The notes under the pieces were generated by a model that saw nothing but the letters and a program-made list of their open reading frames with translations, was not told the origin of the DNA and did no database searches. This document shows positions 26,603-35,163 of a stretch of DNA of 64,000 bases, piece by piece. Numbering within the stretch: position 1 is the stretch's first letter; every line of letters starts with the position of its first letter. This DNA is from Acidobacteriota bacterium (GTDB lineage Bacteria > Acidobacteriota > UBA6911 > RPQK01 > JAJDTT01), in the NCBI GenBank assembly GCA_028874215.1, contig JAPPLF010000007.1, forward strand, positions 62,001-126,000, in the 5' to 3' direction. The translations under genes and the position numbers were made by a program.

Positions 26603-28711
26603 ATGAACAGCCGTTGGTCCGACCAGGAGGCCGAGCGGTTCGTCGACCGTTACGCCCGCCGGTGGGGCCGTGACCTGGCGCTGAGAACCTATACGTCACG
26701 CCTCCTGGGAAGGAAGCCCTCTCTCGTCCTTCACGGGGGCGGCAACACCTCGGTCAAAACCGAAATCAAGAATCTGCTGCAAGACCGGATCTCCGCCCTC
26801 ATGGTGAAGGCCTCCGGACACGACCTCGCCCGGATCGAGCCCGAGGGGCACACGGGACTGGACCTGAGCCACCTGATCCGCCTCCGGAATCTGGAGCGGC
26901 TCGACGACCTGCAGATGGTGGACGAGTTCATGACCCACCGGCTGGACCCCAGGTCCAGGGTCCCTTCCATCGAGACCCTGGTGCACGCCTTCCTTCCTCC
27001 CAAGTTCGTCGATCACTGTCACGCCGACGCCATTCTGGCGTTGACCAATCAACCCGACGGAGAAGCGCTGGTCCAGGAAGCTCTCGGCGGCCATGTCCTG
27101 ATCCTGGACTACTTCGAACCGGGGTTCTCCCTGGCCAAGGCGTCGGCCGCGGCGTTTCACCATCATCCGAACCGGACGGGCATGGTCTGGATGCGGCACG
27201 GGCTGCTCACCTGGGGGGAAACGGCCCGGGAGTCTTACGAGGCCACGATCGACCTGGTGAGCCGAGCCGAAGCCTTCCTGTCACGGAAGGCTTCCCGGTC
27301 CCTCACCTTGCGGGTCCGCACCTCTCCGGAGACTGCGCAGTCCGGGTGGAACCGCGTGGCGCCGATCCTGAGAGGTCTTCTGGCGCGGCCGTCGGGGAAC
27401 CCCGACCAGCCTTGGCAGCGTGTCGTCCTGCTCCCTCTCCTGTCGCGGGAGACGCTGGACCTGGTGGACTCCCATGAAGGAAGGCCTCTTGCCGTCACCC
27501 CTCCCCTGACGGCCGACCACCTGATCCGAATCAGGAATCTTCCGCTCTGGATCGACCGGCCGGAAAGCGACGATTCCCAGGTCTGGAGGAAACATGTTCG
27601 GAAGGCCCTGAGCGACTACTCCCAGGACTACCGGGCCTTCGTGCAACGCCACCGGATTCCGGGTGCGGAGACCGGGTCCTCCGGCGACCTGTCGCCTCGC
27701 CTCATCCTGATGCCCGGAATCGGAGCCGCCTGTGCCGGACGCGACGCCGAGGCGGCGGCAATCGCACGGGACATTGCCCGGCAGACCTTCATGGTCAAGG
27801 CGCGGATCGCACGCATGGGAGGAACCTACCGGGGACTCGATGAGTCTCACCTCTACCTGATGGAGCACCGCGGCATCCAACAGGCCAAGCTGGCCGGCAT
27901 GGAGAAACCTTTGCGCAGCCACGTTGCCGTGGTGACGGGCGCGGCGGGAGCCATTGGCTCGGGCATCAGCCGCGGCCTCCTGGAGGAGGGCTGCCACGTG
28001 GCCGTGACCGATCTCCCCGGCGAACGGCTGGAGGGTCTGGCCGCGGAGTTGAACGGCAGGTTCCCCAACCGCGTGACGGCCGTCCCGATGGACGTCACCC
28101 GTCCTCGGTCCGTCGCCGAAGCCTTCGACTCCATTGTTTTGGAGTGGGGAGGCGTCGATCTCGTCGTGATCAATGCCGGCGTCGCTCTCACCGGTTCCCT
28201 CGCCGAGATGGACAGCGGGGAGTTTCGCAAATCGGAGAGAGTCAACGTCGAGGGGACGCTCCACCTTCTCTCCAGAGCCGCCCGGCACTTTCGCCTCCAG
28301 GGCACCGGCGGAGACGTGGTCCTGGTCTCCACCAAGAACGTCTTCGCTCCCGGCGCGGGATTCGGCGCCTACAGCGCCACCAAGGCCGCCTCCCACCAAT
28401 TGGCTCGCATCGCCAGCCTGGAGCTGGCCGAGATGGGGGTTCGGGTCAACATGGTGGCTCCCGATGCCGTTTTCTCCGATGGAGTCCGGAGATCGGGCCT
28501 GTGGGAACAGGTCGGACCCGACCGGATGCGCGCCCGGGGACTCGACCGGGAAGGACTGGAGGAATACTACCGGGAGCGGAACCTCCTGAAGGCCCGGATC
28601 ACGGCGGAACACGTGGCTCGCGCGGTCCTCTTCTTCGCTTCCCGCCAGACCCCCACCACTGGAGCGACCCTGCCGGTGGACGGGGGATTGCCCGACGCCA
28701 CTCCCAGGTGA
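26603..28711 (+). CDS. Bifunctional class II aldolase/short-chain dehydrogenase (RhaD-RhaE-like fusion)
   Basis: 702 residues. Residues about 1-270 are a class II aldolase/adducin domain with the zinc motif HCHADAIL (about 133-140), the catalytic-type histidine in VWMRHGLLTWGE and an N-terminal phosphate-binding stretch LHGGGNTSVK. Residues 430-702 are an SDR domain with GAAGAIGSG, NAGVALTGS and the YSATK catalytic Tyr/Lys pair, ending in TLPVDGGLPDATPR. Fusions of this kind oxidise a 2-hydroxy aldehyde and cleave the keto-acid or deoxyketose phosphate, as in rhamnose or fucose breakdown. It is downstream of the lsrF-like gene on the same strand. Confidence 0.9.
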   Translation: MNSRWSDQEAERFVDRYARRWGRDLALRTYTSRLLGRKPSLVLHGGGNTSVKTEIKNLLQDRISALMVKASGHDLARIEPEGHTGLDLSHLIRLRNLERLDDLQMVDEFMTHRLDPRSRVPSIETLVHAFLPPKFVDHCHADAILALTNQPDGEALVQEALGGHVLILDYFEPGFSLAKASAAAFHHHPNRTGMVWMRHGLLTWGETARESYEATIDLVSRAEAFLSRKASRSLTLRVRTSPETAQSGWNRVAPILRGLLARPSGNPDQPWQRVVLLPLLSRETLDLVDSHEGRPLAVTPPLTADHLIRIRNLPLWIDRPESDDSQVWRKHVRKALSDYSQDYRAFVQRHRIPGAETGSSGDLSPRLILMPGIGAACAGRDAEAAAIARDIARQTFMVKARIARMGGTYRGLDESHLYLMEHRGIQQAKLAGMEKPLRSHVAVVTGAAGAIGSGISRGLLEEGCHVAVTDLPGERLEGLAAELNGRFPNRVTAVPMDVTRPRSVAEAFDSIVLEWGGVDLVVINAGVALTGSLAEMDSGEFRKSERVNVEGTLHLLSRAARHFRLQGTGGDVVLVSTKNVFAPGAGFGAYSATKAASHQLARIASLELAEMGVRVNMVAPDAVFSDGVRRSGLWEQVGPDRMRARGLDREGLEEYYRERNLLKARITAEHVARAVLFFASRQTPTTGATLPVDGGLPDATPR

Positions 28712-28719
28712 TCCCCGGC

Positions 28720-30555
28720 TCACGCATCGAGTCCGGAGAAATCCGGAACCTGAGACACCTCCTCGGCCTGTGGCTCCAGAGGCAGCGGGCCGCGGGAACG
28801 GCTCAAACGGGCCCGAAGCTCGCTGCTGGCTTCGAGATCCGCACCCTCGCCGGCGGACCGGAGTACGACGCCATACTCGGCACGCGCCTTTTCGAGGCTC
28901 ACCTTCCCTTGCCGGACGTCCTCCAGCACGGCCTCGGGGTCCCGGCGCAGGGGATCGCCGTAGCCTCCGCCTCCGGCCTGGACCAGATGGTAGACATCCC
29001 CCTCCTTCATGCGAAGCAGGAACTTGGAAGGCAACGCTCTGGCTTCGGCGCCTGGATTGAGAGTGTTGCGGGTGGGTGTCCCCGGCCTTCCCCCCTGGTT
29101 GCCCCAGGGAAGGAAACGGGTCCGGTCCGACCGGACCTGCAGCGTCGCTTCCGCAGCCAGCAGCTGATACTCGCGGACCATCCCCAGTCCGCCCCGATAC
29201 CGGCCCGCCCCCCCGGAGTCGGTCACGAATCCATAACGCCGGATCAGGATCGGCTGATCGGCCTCGATGGTTTCGACCGGAGTGTTGGCCATGTTGGTGA
29301 TGGGGGCGGTGACCCCGTCGGCGCCGTCGGCTGAGGGACCGCCGCCTCGAGGCCCGTCATTGTTGAATTCGAGATAGACGAACGGCTTCCCGTCCGGGTA
29401 GTAACCCCCGATGCTGACGCCCACGTCACCCCCACCCCAGGCCGCCGGCACGCGATGGGGCAGCGCCTTCGCGAAAGCGCCGAAAACGGCGTGGCCGACG
29501 CGGAATCCTCCGAGGCCGCGGGCCGCCACCGCCCCGGGGTGGCGCGGATTCACGAAACATCCTTCCGGCGCCACCACGTGAATCGGCCTGAAAAATCCGG
29601 CGTTCGCGTTGATGCCGGGGTCCGTCAAGCACTTGAAGACCGCGTAGACGGTGGACCGGGTGAAGGCGAAGTTGGGATTGATGGAGCCTCGGGCCTGAGG
29701 TGAGGTGCCGGTGAAATCCACCACCATCTCATCGCCTTCCACGGTGATTCGAACCCGTATGGCGATCGGATCGGGATCCAGCCCGTCGGTATCGATGTAG
29801 TCCTGAAATTCCCAGGAACCGTCGGGCAGCTCCCGGATTTCGGCTCGAGTCAGGCGTTCGGTGTGATCCACAATGCCGGCCATGTGCCCCAGAAGCGGAT
29901 CGAAGCCATACTCCCGGGCCAACCGGAGCAATTCTTTCTCCCCCTGCGCCAAGGCGGAAATCTGAGACCGGAGATCCCCCAGCACCTTGTCCGGCACCCG
30001 GACGTTCCGCGCAACGATGCGCCAGACGGAGCGGTTGAGAGAACCGGCCTCGAACAGCTTCAGCGGAGGCAGCCTCAGGCCTTCCTGGTAGATCTCCGTG
30101 TTGTCACAGGCGTTCCCTCCGGCCACCCGCCCCCCGATGTCGGTGTGGTGAGCGATCACGCAGACCCACGCCAGGAGCCGGTTCTCCAGAAAGACCGGCT
30201 TGAACAGGAAGATGTCGGGGAGATGGCTGGCCCCGTCGTAGGGATCGTTGTTGGCGAAGATGTCTCCGGGTTGAACGTCGTTTCCGAACTGGCGGCGCAC
30301 CGCATCCAGGGCCGGTTGCATGGCGCCCATATGGAATGGGAGCGTCAAGCCCTGGGCGACTTGTTGCCCCTGAGGGTCGAAGATGGCGGTGGAGAAATCC
30401 ATCCCGTCCTTGACCACAGACGACGACGCCGTTCGCACCACCGTCACGGCCATGGTATCGGCGGCGCTGTAGAGATAATTCTTGACGATCTCCCGGGTCC
30501 ATGGGTCCGGGGACGTTCCTCGTGCCGATTTCGCGCCTGTGCCACTCACCACCAA
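28720..30555 (-). CDS. Hydantoinase B/oxoprolinase family subunit
   Basis: 611 residues. The start is TTG 30555, followed directly by two GTG codons, with AAGGAGG overlapping the end of the upstream gene. HyuB hallmarks include AVTVVRTASSSVVKDGMDFSTA, FANNDPYDGASHLPD, HHTDIGGRVAGGNA and FTGTSPQARGSINPN. Together with subunit A it hydrolyses a cyclic amide (hydantoin, 5-oxoproline or caprolactam-like ring) at the cost of ATP. It is tail to tail with the aldolase/dehydrogenase. The substrate cannot be decided. Confidence 0.93.
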   Translation of the reverse strand: MVVSGTGAKSARGTSPDPWTREIVKNYLYSAADTMAVTVVRTASSSVVKDGMDFSTAIFDPQGQQVAQGLTLPFHMGAMQPALDAVRRQFGNDVQPGDIFANNDPYDGASHLPDIFLFKPVFLENRLLAWVCVIAHHTDIGGRVAGGNACDNTEIYQEGLRLPPLKLFEAGSLNRSVWRIVARNVRVPDKVLGDLRSQISALAQGEKELLRLAREYGFDPLLGHMAGIVDHTERLTRAEIRELPDGSWEFQDYIDTDGLDPDPIAIRVRITVEGDEMVVDFTGTSPQARGSINPNFAFTRSTVYAVFKCLTDPGINANAGFFRPIHVVAPEGCFVNPRHPGAVAARGLGGFRVGHAVFGAFAKALPHRVPAAWGGGDVGVSIGGYYPDGKPFVYLEFNNDGPRGGGPSADGADGVTAPITNMANTPVETIEADQPILIRRYGFVTDSGGAGRYRGGLGMVREYQLLAAEATLQVRSDRTRFLPWGNQGGRPGTPTRNTLNPGAEARALPSKFLLRMKEGDVYHLVQAGGGGYGDPLRRDPEAVLEDVRQGKVSLEKARAEYGVVLRSAGEGADLEASSELRARLSRSRGPLPLEPQAEEVSQVPDFSGLDA

Positions 30556-30558
30556 TTG

Positions 30559-32679
30559 TCAAGCCTCCTTTTCCAGGACGATGTTCAACCGCTGGTCGAG
30601 GCGGGCGCACCAGCCGCCGGGGACCAGAGTCGTGGAGTCGTATTCCTCGATCAGCGCAGGCCCGGGGAGGTCCTTCCCTTCCAACTCCGATCTGCCCAGA
30701 ACCGGAGCTTCGACCCATTCCGATTGCGACGGCCCCTGATAGATCCGCCGGGACCGAACCTTCGGACGAAAACCGTCATCGGACAGTGAAAGGGTTTCGG
30801 GGACTCGAGTCCCCTCGTCCAGACCGCGGGCCCGGACCCGGAGATTGACGAGCTCCAGTTCGGAGTCGAGACGATATCCGTAGTTGGCCTCATGCTCCCG
30901 GTGAAAGGCGGCCTCCAACGCCTCCAGACCGTCCCGATCCAGGTTCGCACTCTCGAACCCCACTCTCAAATGCGAAGTCTGCCCCTTGTACTTGAGGTCC
31001 GCCTCGGCGGCCAATTGCTGCCGCCCGGCGGCGAACCCTTCCTGCTCCAGGAGGCCGCGGGCCTGTTCCCTCAGGCGGTCCAGCGTCCGGTTCATGGACG
31101 CGAGTCCCAATTGGGAGAGGGACTTCACCTGAGCCTGCACCAGGTGGTGCTCCACGTCCGAGAAGAGGAGGCCGAAGCAACTGAACACCCCGGGAGACGG
31201 AGGGACGATGATCCGGGTCATCTGCAACAACCGGGCCAGACCCGCGGCGTGAAGGGGACCGCCCCCTCCGAACGCCATGAGGGTAAACCGGCGAGGGTCG
31301 CGGCCCCGTTCGCTGGAGACGGCGGCGACGGCCCGGGCCATGTTGGAATTGGCCACCTGATGGACGCCCCAGGCCGCTTCGACGGCGGAGACACCGAGCG
31401 GAGCCGCCAGCCGGCGCTCCACAACCGCCCGGGCTTGGTCCGCGAAGACCGGAAAATCCCCTCCCAGCAGGTAGCGGCCGTTGAGAAAGCCCAAAACCAG
31501 GTTGGCGTCGGTGACCGTGGGCAGATCGCCGCCCTGGCCATAGCAAGCCGGACCGGGAACCGCGCCCGCGCTGTCGGGCCCGCAGCAGAGCGCCCCTCCC
31601 TTGTCCACCCGGGCCACACTGCCGCCGCCTGCGCTCACTTCCGCCAAGTCGATGGAAGGAACCCTCAAGATATACCCGGAGCCCTTCAGCAATCGATGCC
31701 CGGAGCTCATTCCCCCGCCCACTTCGTACTCTCGGGACAGCAGGAGATTTCCGTCCTCGATGATGGAGGACTTGGCGGTCGTGCCCCCCATGTCCAGGGT
31801 CAGGACGTTGGGAAGATCCAGCCTCGCCGCCAGATGATGGGCGCCCACCACGCCGGCGGCGGGTCCCGACTCGACGCAATGGACGGGCGCCTCGGCAGCC
31901 ATCCGGACGGACGCCCTGCCGCCGTTGGATTGCATCACCGTCAGGGGGACGCCCACACCCAGGTCTCGAAGCCCCTCATCCAGGCGCCCCAGGTAGCGGG
32001 CCACGATGGGGCGGATGTAGGAGTTGATCACCGTGGTGCTGGTTCGCTCGTACTCGCCGGTTTCGGCCAGAAGCCGGCTGGAGAGAGACAGGCTGAGCCC
32101 GGGAATCCGCTCTTCCAGAATCTCACCGATCCGGATTTCGTGGCGTGGATTGGCGTAGGAGTGAAGGAGGCAGACCGCCACCGAGCGAATCCCCTCATCC
32201 AGCAGCACTTGGGCGGCTTTCTCCACGTCCGATTCCACCAGAGGAATCAGAACCTCGCCCCGGTAGTCCACCCGCTCCCGGACCTCCAGCCGCAGACGCC
32301 GTTCCACCAGCGGGGGAGGCTTGCGGTAGTAGAGATCGTACAGGCGCGGCATCCTGAGACGGGAGATCTCCAGAACGTCCCGGAATCCGTCGGTCGTGAT
32401 CAACGCCGTCTTCACCCCCCGGCCCTCCAGGATGGCGTTTGTGGCCAGGGTGAAGGCGTGGCTCACTTCGGAGAGACGGCCGGCCGTCAGCTCCAGATCC
32501 CGCAGACCGGTGTCGACCGCGTCCAGCACGGCCCGGCTGTAATCGTCGGGCGTGCTCACGATCTTCTTGACGTGGACGCCTCCCTGCTCCGAGAGGAATA
32601 CGACATCGGTGAAGGTCCCCCCGATGTCCACTCCCACCCGAAACCAGGGCCTGTCGGATCCGGTGTTGTGGTCTGGCAT
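30559..32679 (-). CDS. Hydantoinase A/oxoprolinase family subunit
   Basis: 706 residues with the ASKHA-type ATPase fold. The phosphate-1 motif VGVDIGGTFTDVVFL lies at the N-terminus (about 16-30), NVLTLDMGGTTAKSS in the middle, and GPGPACYGQGGDLPTVTDAN later. It activates the cyclic amide with ATP while subunit B hydrolyses it; both subunits are encoded 3 bases apart. Upstream lies the 167-bp palindrome, which must contain or displace the operon promoter. Related acetone carboxylases are a less likely alternative because no gamma subunit is present. Confidence 0.93.
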   Translation of the reverse strand: MPDHNTGSDRPWFRVGVDIGGTFTDVVFLSEQGGVHVKKIVSTPDDYSRAVLDAVDTGLRDLELTAGRLSEVSHAFTLATNAILEGRGVKTALITTDGFRDVLEISRLRMPRLYDLYYRKPPPLVERRLRLEVRERVDYRGEVLIPLVESDVEKAAQVLLDEGIRSVAVCLLHSYANPRHEIRIGEILEERIPGLSLSLSSRLLAETGEYERTSTTVINSYIRPIVARYLGRLDEGLRDLGVGVPLTVMQSNGGRASVRMAAEAPVHCVESGPAAGVVGAHHLAARLDLPNVLTLDMGGTTAKSSIIEDGNLLLSREYEVGGGMSSGHRLLKGSGYILRVPSIDLAEVSAGGGSVARVDKGGALCCGPDSAGAVPGPACYGQGGDLPTVTDANLVLGFLNGRYLLGGDFPVFADQARAVVERRLAAPLGVSAVEAAWGVHQVANSNMARAVAAVSSERGRDPRRFTLMAFGGGGPLHAAGLARLLQMTRIIVPPSPGVFSCFGLLFSDVEHHLVQAQVKSLSQLGLASMNRTLDRLREQARGLLEQEGFAAGRQQLAAEADLKYKGQTSHLRVGFESANLDRDGLEALEAAFHREHEANYGYRLDSELELVNLRVRARGLDEGTRVPETLSLSDDGFRPKVRSRRIYQGPSQSEWVEAPVLGRSELEGKDLPGPALIEEYDSTTLVPGGWCARLDQRLNIVLEKEA

Positions 32680-32697
32680 TCTTCGCTGCGGGGCGGA

Positions 32698-32864
32698 CTA
32701 GGGAGCCTGCGCGGCAGAAATCAATCTACTGCGAAAGCGTAGAATCGGTCCATATTTCCCCGATTTCTCGGCGAATAGAACGACTATGCACCTCCAAATC
32801 GTGAAAATCTGGCCTCGATTCTCCACTTTCTCGCTACGATCATTTCTGCCGCGCAGACTCCTAG
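32698..32864. repeat. 167-bp imperfect palindrome bounded by CTAG (MITE-like)
   Basis: The arms 32698-32775 and 32787-32864 are inverted copies of each other. A perfect 15-base core is at 32707-32721 and 32842-32856 (CTGCGCGGCAGAAAT and its complement), and roughly three of four bases match along the rest. Both ends are CTAG, the target duplicated by many IS5-family elements. It has no ORF and fills the gap between the hydantoinase A gene and the stop codon of the flavoprotein gene. Confidence 0.7.
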
Positions 32865-34387
32865 CGCGTCCAGGCGAACCAGCGGGACAGGACCCGCCGC
32901 GCGCGGGGCGTGAGCCGGGTCCGGTTGAAGGCGTCTCCCACCTGTTTGATGGCCTCGGCCTGCGTCGGATACGGATGGATCACCTGGGAGATGGTCTTGA
33001 GGCCCAGGCCGCCGACCATGGCCAGCGTGATCTCGTTGATCATCTCACCGGCATGACGGGCGACCACGGTGGCGCCGAGAATCTTGTCGGTCCCCTTCTC
33101 CACCAGGACGCTCACCATGCCACCTTCCTCCCCGTCGGTGATCGCCCGGTCCACGTCGGCAAAATCACGCACGAAATGATCATAGGGAATCCCCTGCCGG
33201 GATGCCTCCCTGCAGTTCAGGCCCACGTGAGCCACCTCCGGATCCGTGTAGGTACACCAGGGGATGGTGAGGGCGCTGGCCTTTTTCCGTCCCATGAAGA
33301 GTGCATTCTGGATGACGATCCGAGCCAGGGCGTCGGCGGCATGAGTGAACTTGTATTGGGAGCAGACGTCTCCGGCCGCGTAGATCCGTTTGTTGCTGGT
33401 CTGGAGTTGATCGTTCACCACGACGCCGCGGCGCCGGTCGAAATCGACGCCGGCCGCCTCCAGGCCCAGCCCCTCCACGTTGGGCGCCCGCCCGGCGGCC
33501 ACCAGCACTTCGTCCACGGCGACCTGCCGTGTCTGACCGTTGCACTCGAGATGAACCCGTTTCTCGCCCGCCCGGCTCTCCACTCGAAACACTTTCGAAT
33601 CGAGGAAGAGTCGGATCCCGTCGCGGCGAAATGCGTCCTGGACCCTTCGGCCAGCATCCTCGTCTTCCCGGTCCAGGATCTGAGGATGGCACTGGAAAAC
33701 GGAGACCTGGGATCCGAAGCGGCCGAACGCCTGCGCCATCTCGCATCCGATGGGACCGCCGCCGATGACGCCCAACCGCGGGGGCAGCTCCGTCAATGAA
33801 AACAGCGTCTCGTTGGTGAGATAACCGGATTCCGCCAAGCCCTCGATGGGTGGCGCCGCCGCCCGTCCTCCGGTAGCGACGACGGCTCGCGCGAAGCGCA
33901 ACGTGTGCCCGCCCACCTGAACCGCGTCCCGGCTCACGAAACGGGCCTCTCCCAGAAAGACATCCACGCCCAGCTTCCGGAAGCGCTGGGCCGAGTCGTG
34001 GGCGGAGATCCCGGAGCGCAGCCGGCGCATGCGCTCCATGACCGAGGCGAAATCCACTTTCTCCCCGACCGAAACGTCGACCCCGAACGCGCCGGCCTCA
34101 CGGGCATCGGCTACGGCCCGGGAGGACCGGATGAGAGCCTTGGAGGGAACGCATCCCACGTTGAGACAGTCGCCTCCCAAGAGGTGCTTCTCGATCAGGG
34201 CGCAACGCGCGCCGAGGCCGGTGGCTCCGGCCGCCGAGACCAGCCCCGCGGTTCCGCCTCCGATGGCCACCAGGTTGTAGCGGCCCGCCGGTTCGGGGTT
34301 GGTCCAATCCCCCGGATGGACCCGGGAGACCAGGCGCCGGTTGTGGGAATCCATGGGCAACACTTCAACGGATCTCGATTCAGGCAT
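32861..34387 (-). CDS. Pyridine nucleotide-disulfide oxidoreductase (mercuric reductase-like, without mercury-specific cysteines)
   Basis: 508 residues; ATG 34354 is an alternative start. The FAD motif is AIGGGTAGLVSAA, the redox disulfide GGDCLNVGCVPSK, the NAD motif GVIGGGPIGCEMAQ, the second FAD motif IYAAGDVCSQYKFTH and the dimer-interface HPYPTQAEAIKQV. The family is often labelled MerA, but there is no N-terminal metal-binding domain and no C-terminal CC pair, so mercury reduction is not supported. Dihydrolipoamide dehydrogenase-like or general thiol chemistry is possible. Downstream on the same strand is only the palindrome; upstream is the TVP38 gene. Confidence 0.85.
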   Translation of the reverse strand: MPESRSVEVLPMDSHNRRLVSRVHPGDWTNPEPAGRYNLVAIGGGTAGLVSAAGATGLGARCALIEKHLLGGDCLNVGCVPSKALIRSSRAVADAREAGAFGVDVSVGEKVDFASVMERMRRLRSGISAHDSAQRFRKLGVDVFLGEARFVSRDAVQVGGHTLRFARAVVATGGRAAAPPIEGLAESGYLTNETLFSLTELPPRLGVIGGGPIGCEMAQAFGRFGSQVSVFQCHPQILDREDEDAGRRVQDAFRRDGIRLFLDSKVFRVESRAGEKRVHLECNGQTRQVAVDEVLVAAGRAPNVEGLGLEAAGVDFDRRRGVVVNDQLQTSNKRIYAAGDVCSQYKFTHAADALARIVIQNALFMGRKKASALTIPWCTYTDPEVAHVGLNCREASRQGIPYDHFVRDFADVDRAITDGEEGGMVSVLVEKGTDKILGATVVARHAGEMINEITLAMVGGLGLKTISQVIHPYPTQAEAIKQVGDAFNRTRLTPRARRVLSRWFAWTR

Positions 34388-34450
34388 GGAGCATTTCCAT
34401 TGTTTCGGAACGAAATGATTTCGCTTCGTCCCTCCGGTTAGCGCAAACGG

Positions 34451-35161
34451 CTACGACACCCTCTTGTCCAAGGCCCGGCGGGCCAGCCGGGTCACCTGGA
34501 CGGTTACGGCCACCGCCGCCAGAAAGCCGACGACATAGAACACCGTTTCCGCGGGCGTCCGGGTTCGTCCTTCCTGGCCCAACATCGCGAGATCGCCCGC
34601 CAGGGAACCGATATAGACATAGAGTATGGTCCCGGGAAGCATGCCCAGCCAGGATGCCAACACGTAGTGTCGAACCTTGACCTGAGTGATCCCGAACGCG
34701 TAGTTGAGCAGATTGAAGGGAAACACGGGCGAGAGCCGGGTCAATCCCACGATCTTCCATCCTTCGTCGGCGACCGCTTCGTCGACGGCGGCGAAACGGG
34801 GAAAGGCCCGCATCTTTTCGGCCACCCAATCGCGGGCCAGGTGGCGGCCGATCAGGAAGGACGCCGTCGCGCCCAGGGTCGAAGAAGCGGAGACCAGAAC
34901 CGTCCCCCAGCCGAGCCCGAAGACGAAACCGGCCCCCAGAGTGAGTATGAACCCCGGCAGAAAAAGGACCGTCGCCGCCACGTAGGCCAGGAGAAAGGCC
35001 ACCGGACCCCAGGGGCCCAGCTCGGAAACGGTCTGTAGAACCTGCCTGAGAAACGGCCCGATATCGTTCCGGATCATCAGAAGCATGACAACGACCAGCG
35101 CAGCCAGAAGCAATTTCCACAACCGGTTTCGTTTCCCCGGCGCTGAACTCTGTTGAGCCAC
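34451..35161 (-). CDS. TVP38/TMEM64 (VTT/DedA-like) membrane protein
   Basis: 236 residues from GTG 35161, which has a GGAGGGG site and starts 2 bases after the fdhD stop. Several hydrophobic helices flank the VTT core: VLFLPGFILTLGAGFVFGLGWGT, a GATASFLIGRHLARDWV re-entrant segment, and RLSPVFPFNLLNYAFGIT with the conserved Arg/Pro. VTT proteins work as lipid scramblases or transporters in the inner membrane. The close spacing to fdhD and to the flavoprotein gene suggests one operon (32861-36090), though no functional link is known. Confidence 0.88.
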   Translation of the reverse strand: MAQQSSAPGKRNRLWKLLLAALVVVMLLMIRNDIGPFLRQVLQTVSELGPWGPVAFLLAYVAATVLFLPGFILTLGAGFVFGLGWGTVLVSASSTLGATASFLIGRHLARDWVAEKMRAFPRFAAVDEAVADEGWKIVGLTRLSPVFPFNLLNYAFGITQVKVRHYVLASWLGMLPGTILYVYIGSLAGDLAMLGQEGRTRTPAETVFYVVGFLAAVAVTVQVTRLARRALDKRVS

Positions 35162-35163
35162 CT

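Noticed and set aside
30892-32742. 616-residue plus-strand open frame
   Set aside because: Antisense to the hydantoinase A gene; no recognisable domain.
32861-34387. Mercury-resistance (mer) operon
   Set aside because: No merR, merT or merP genes, and the reductase lacks the mercury-specific cysteines.
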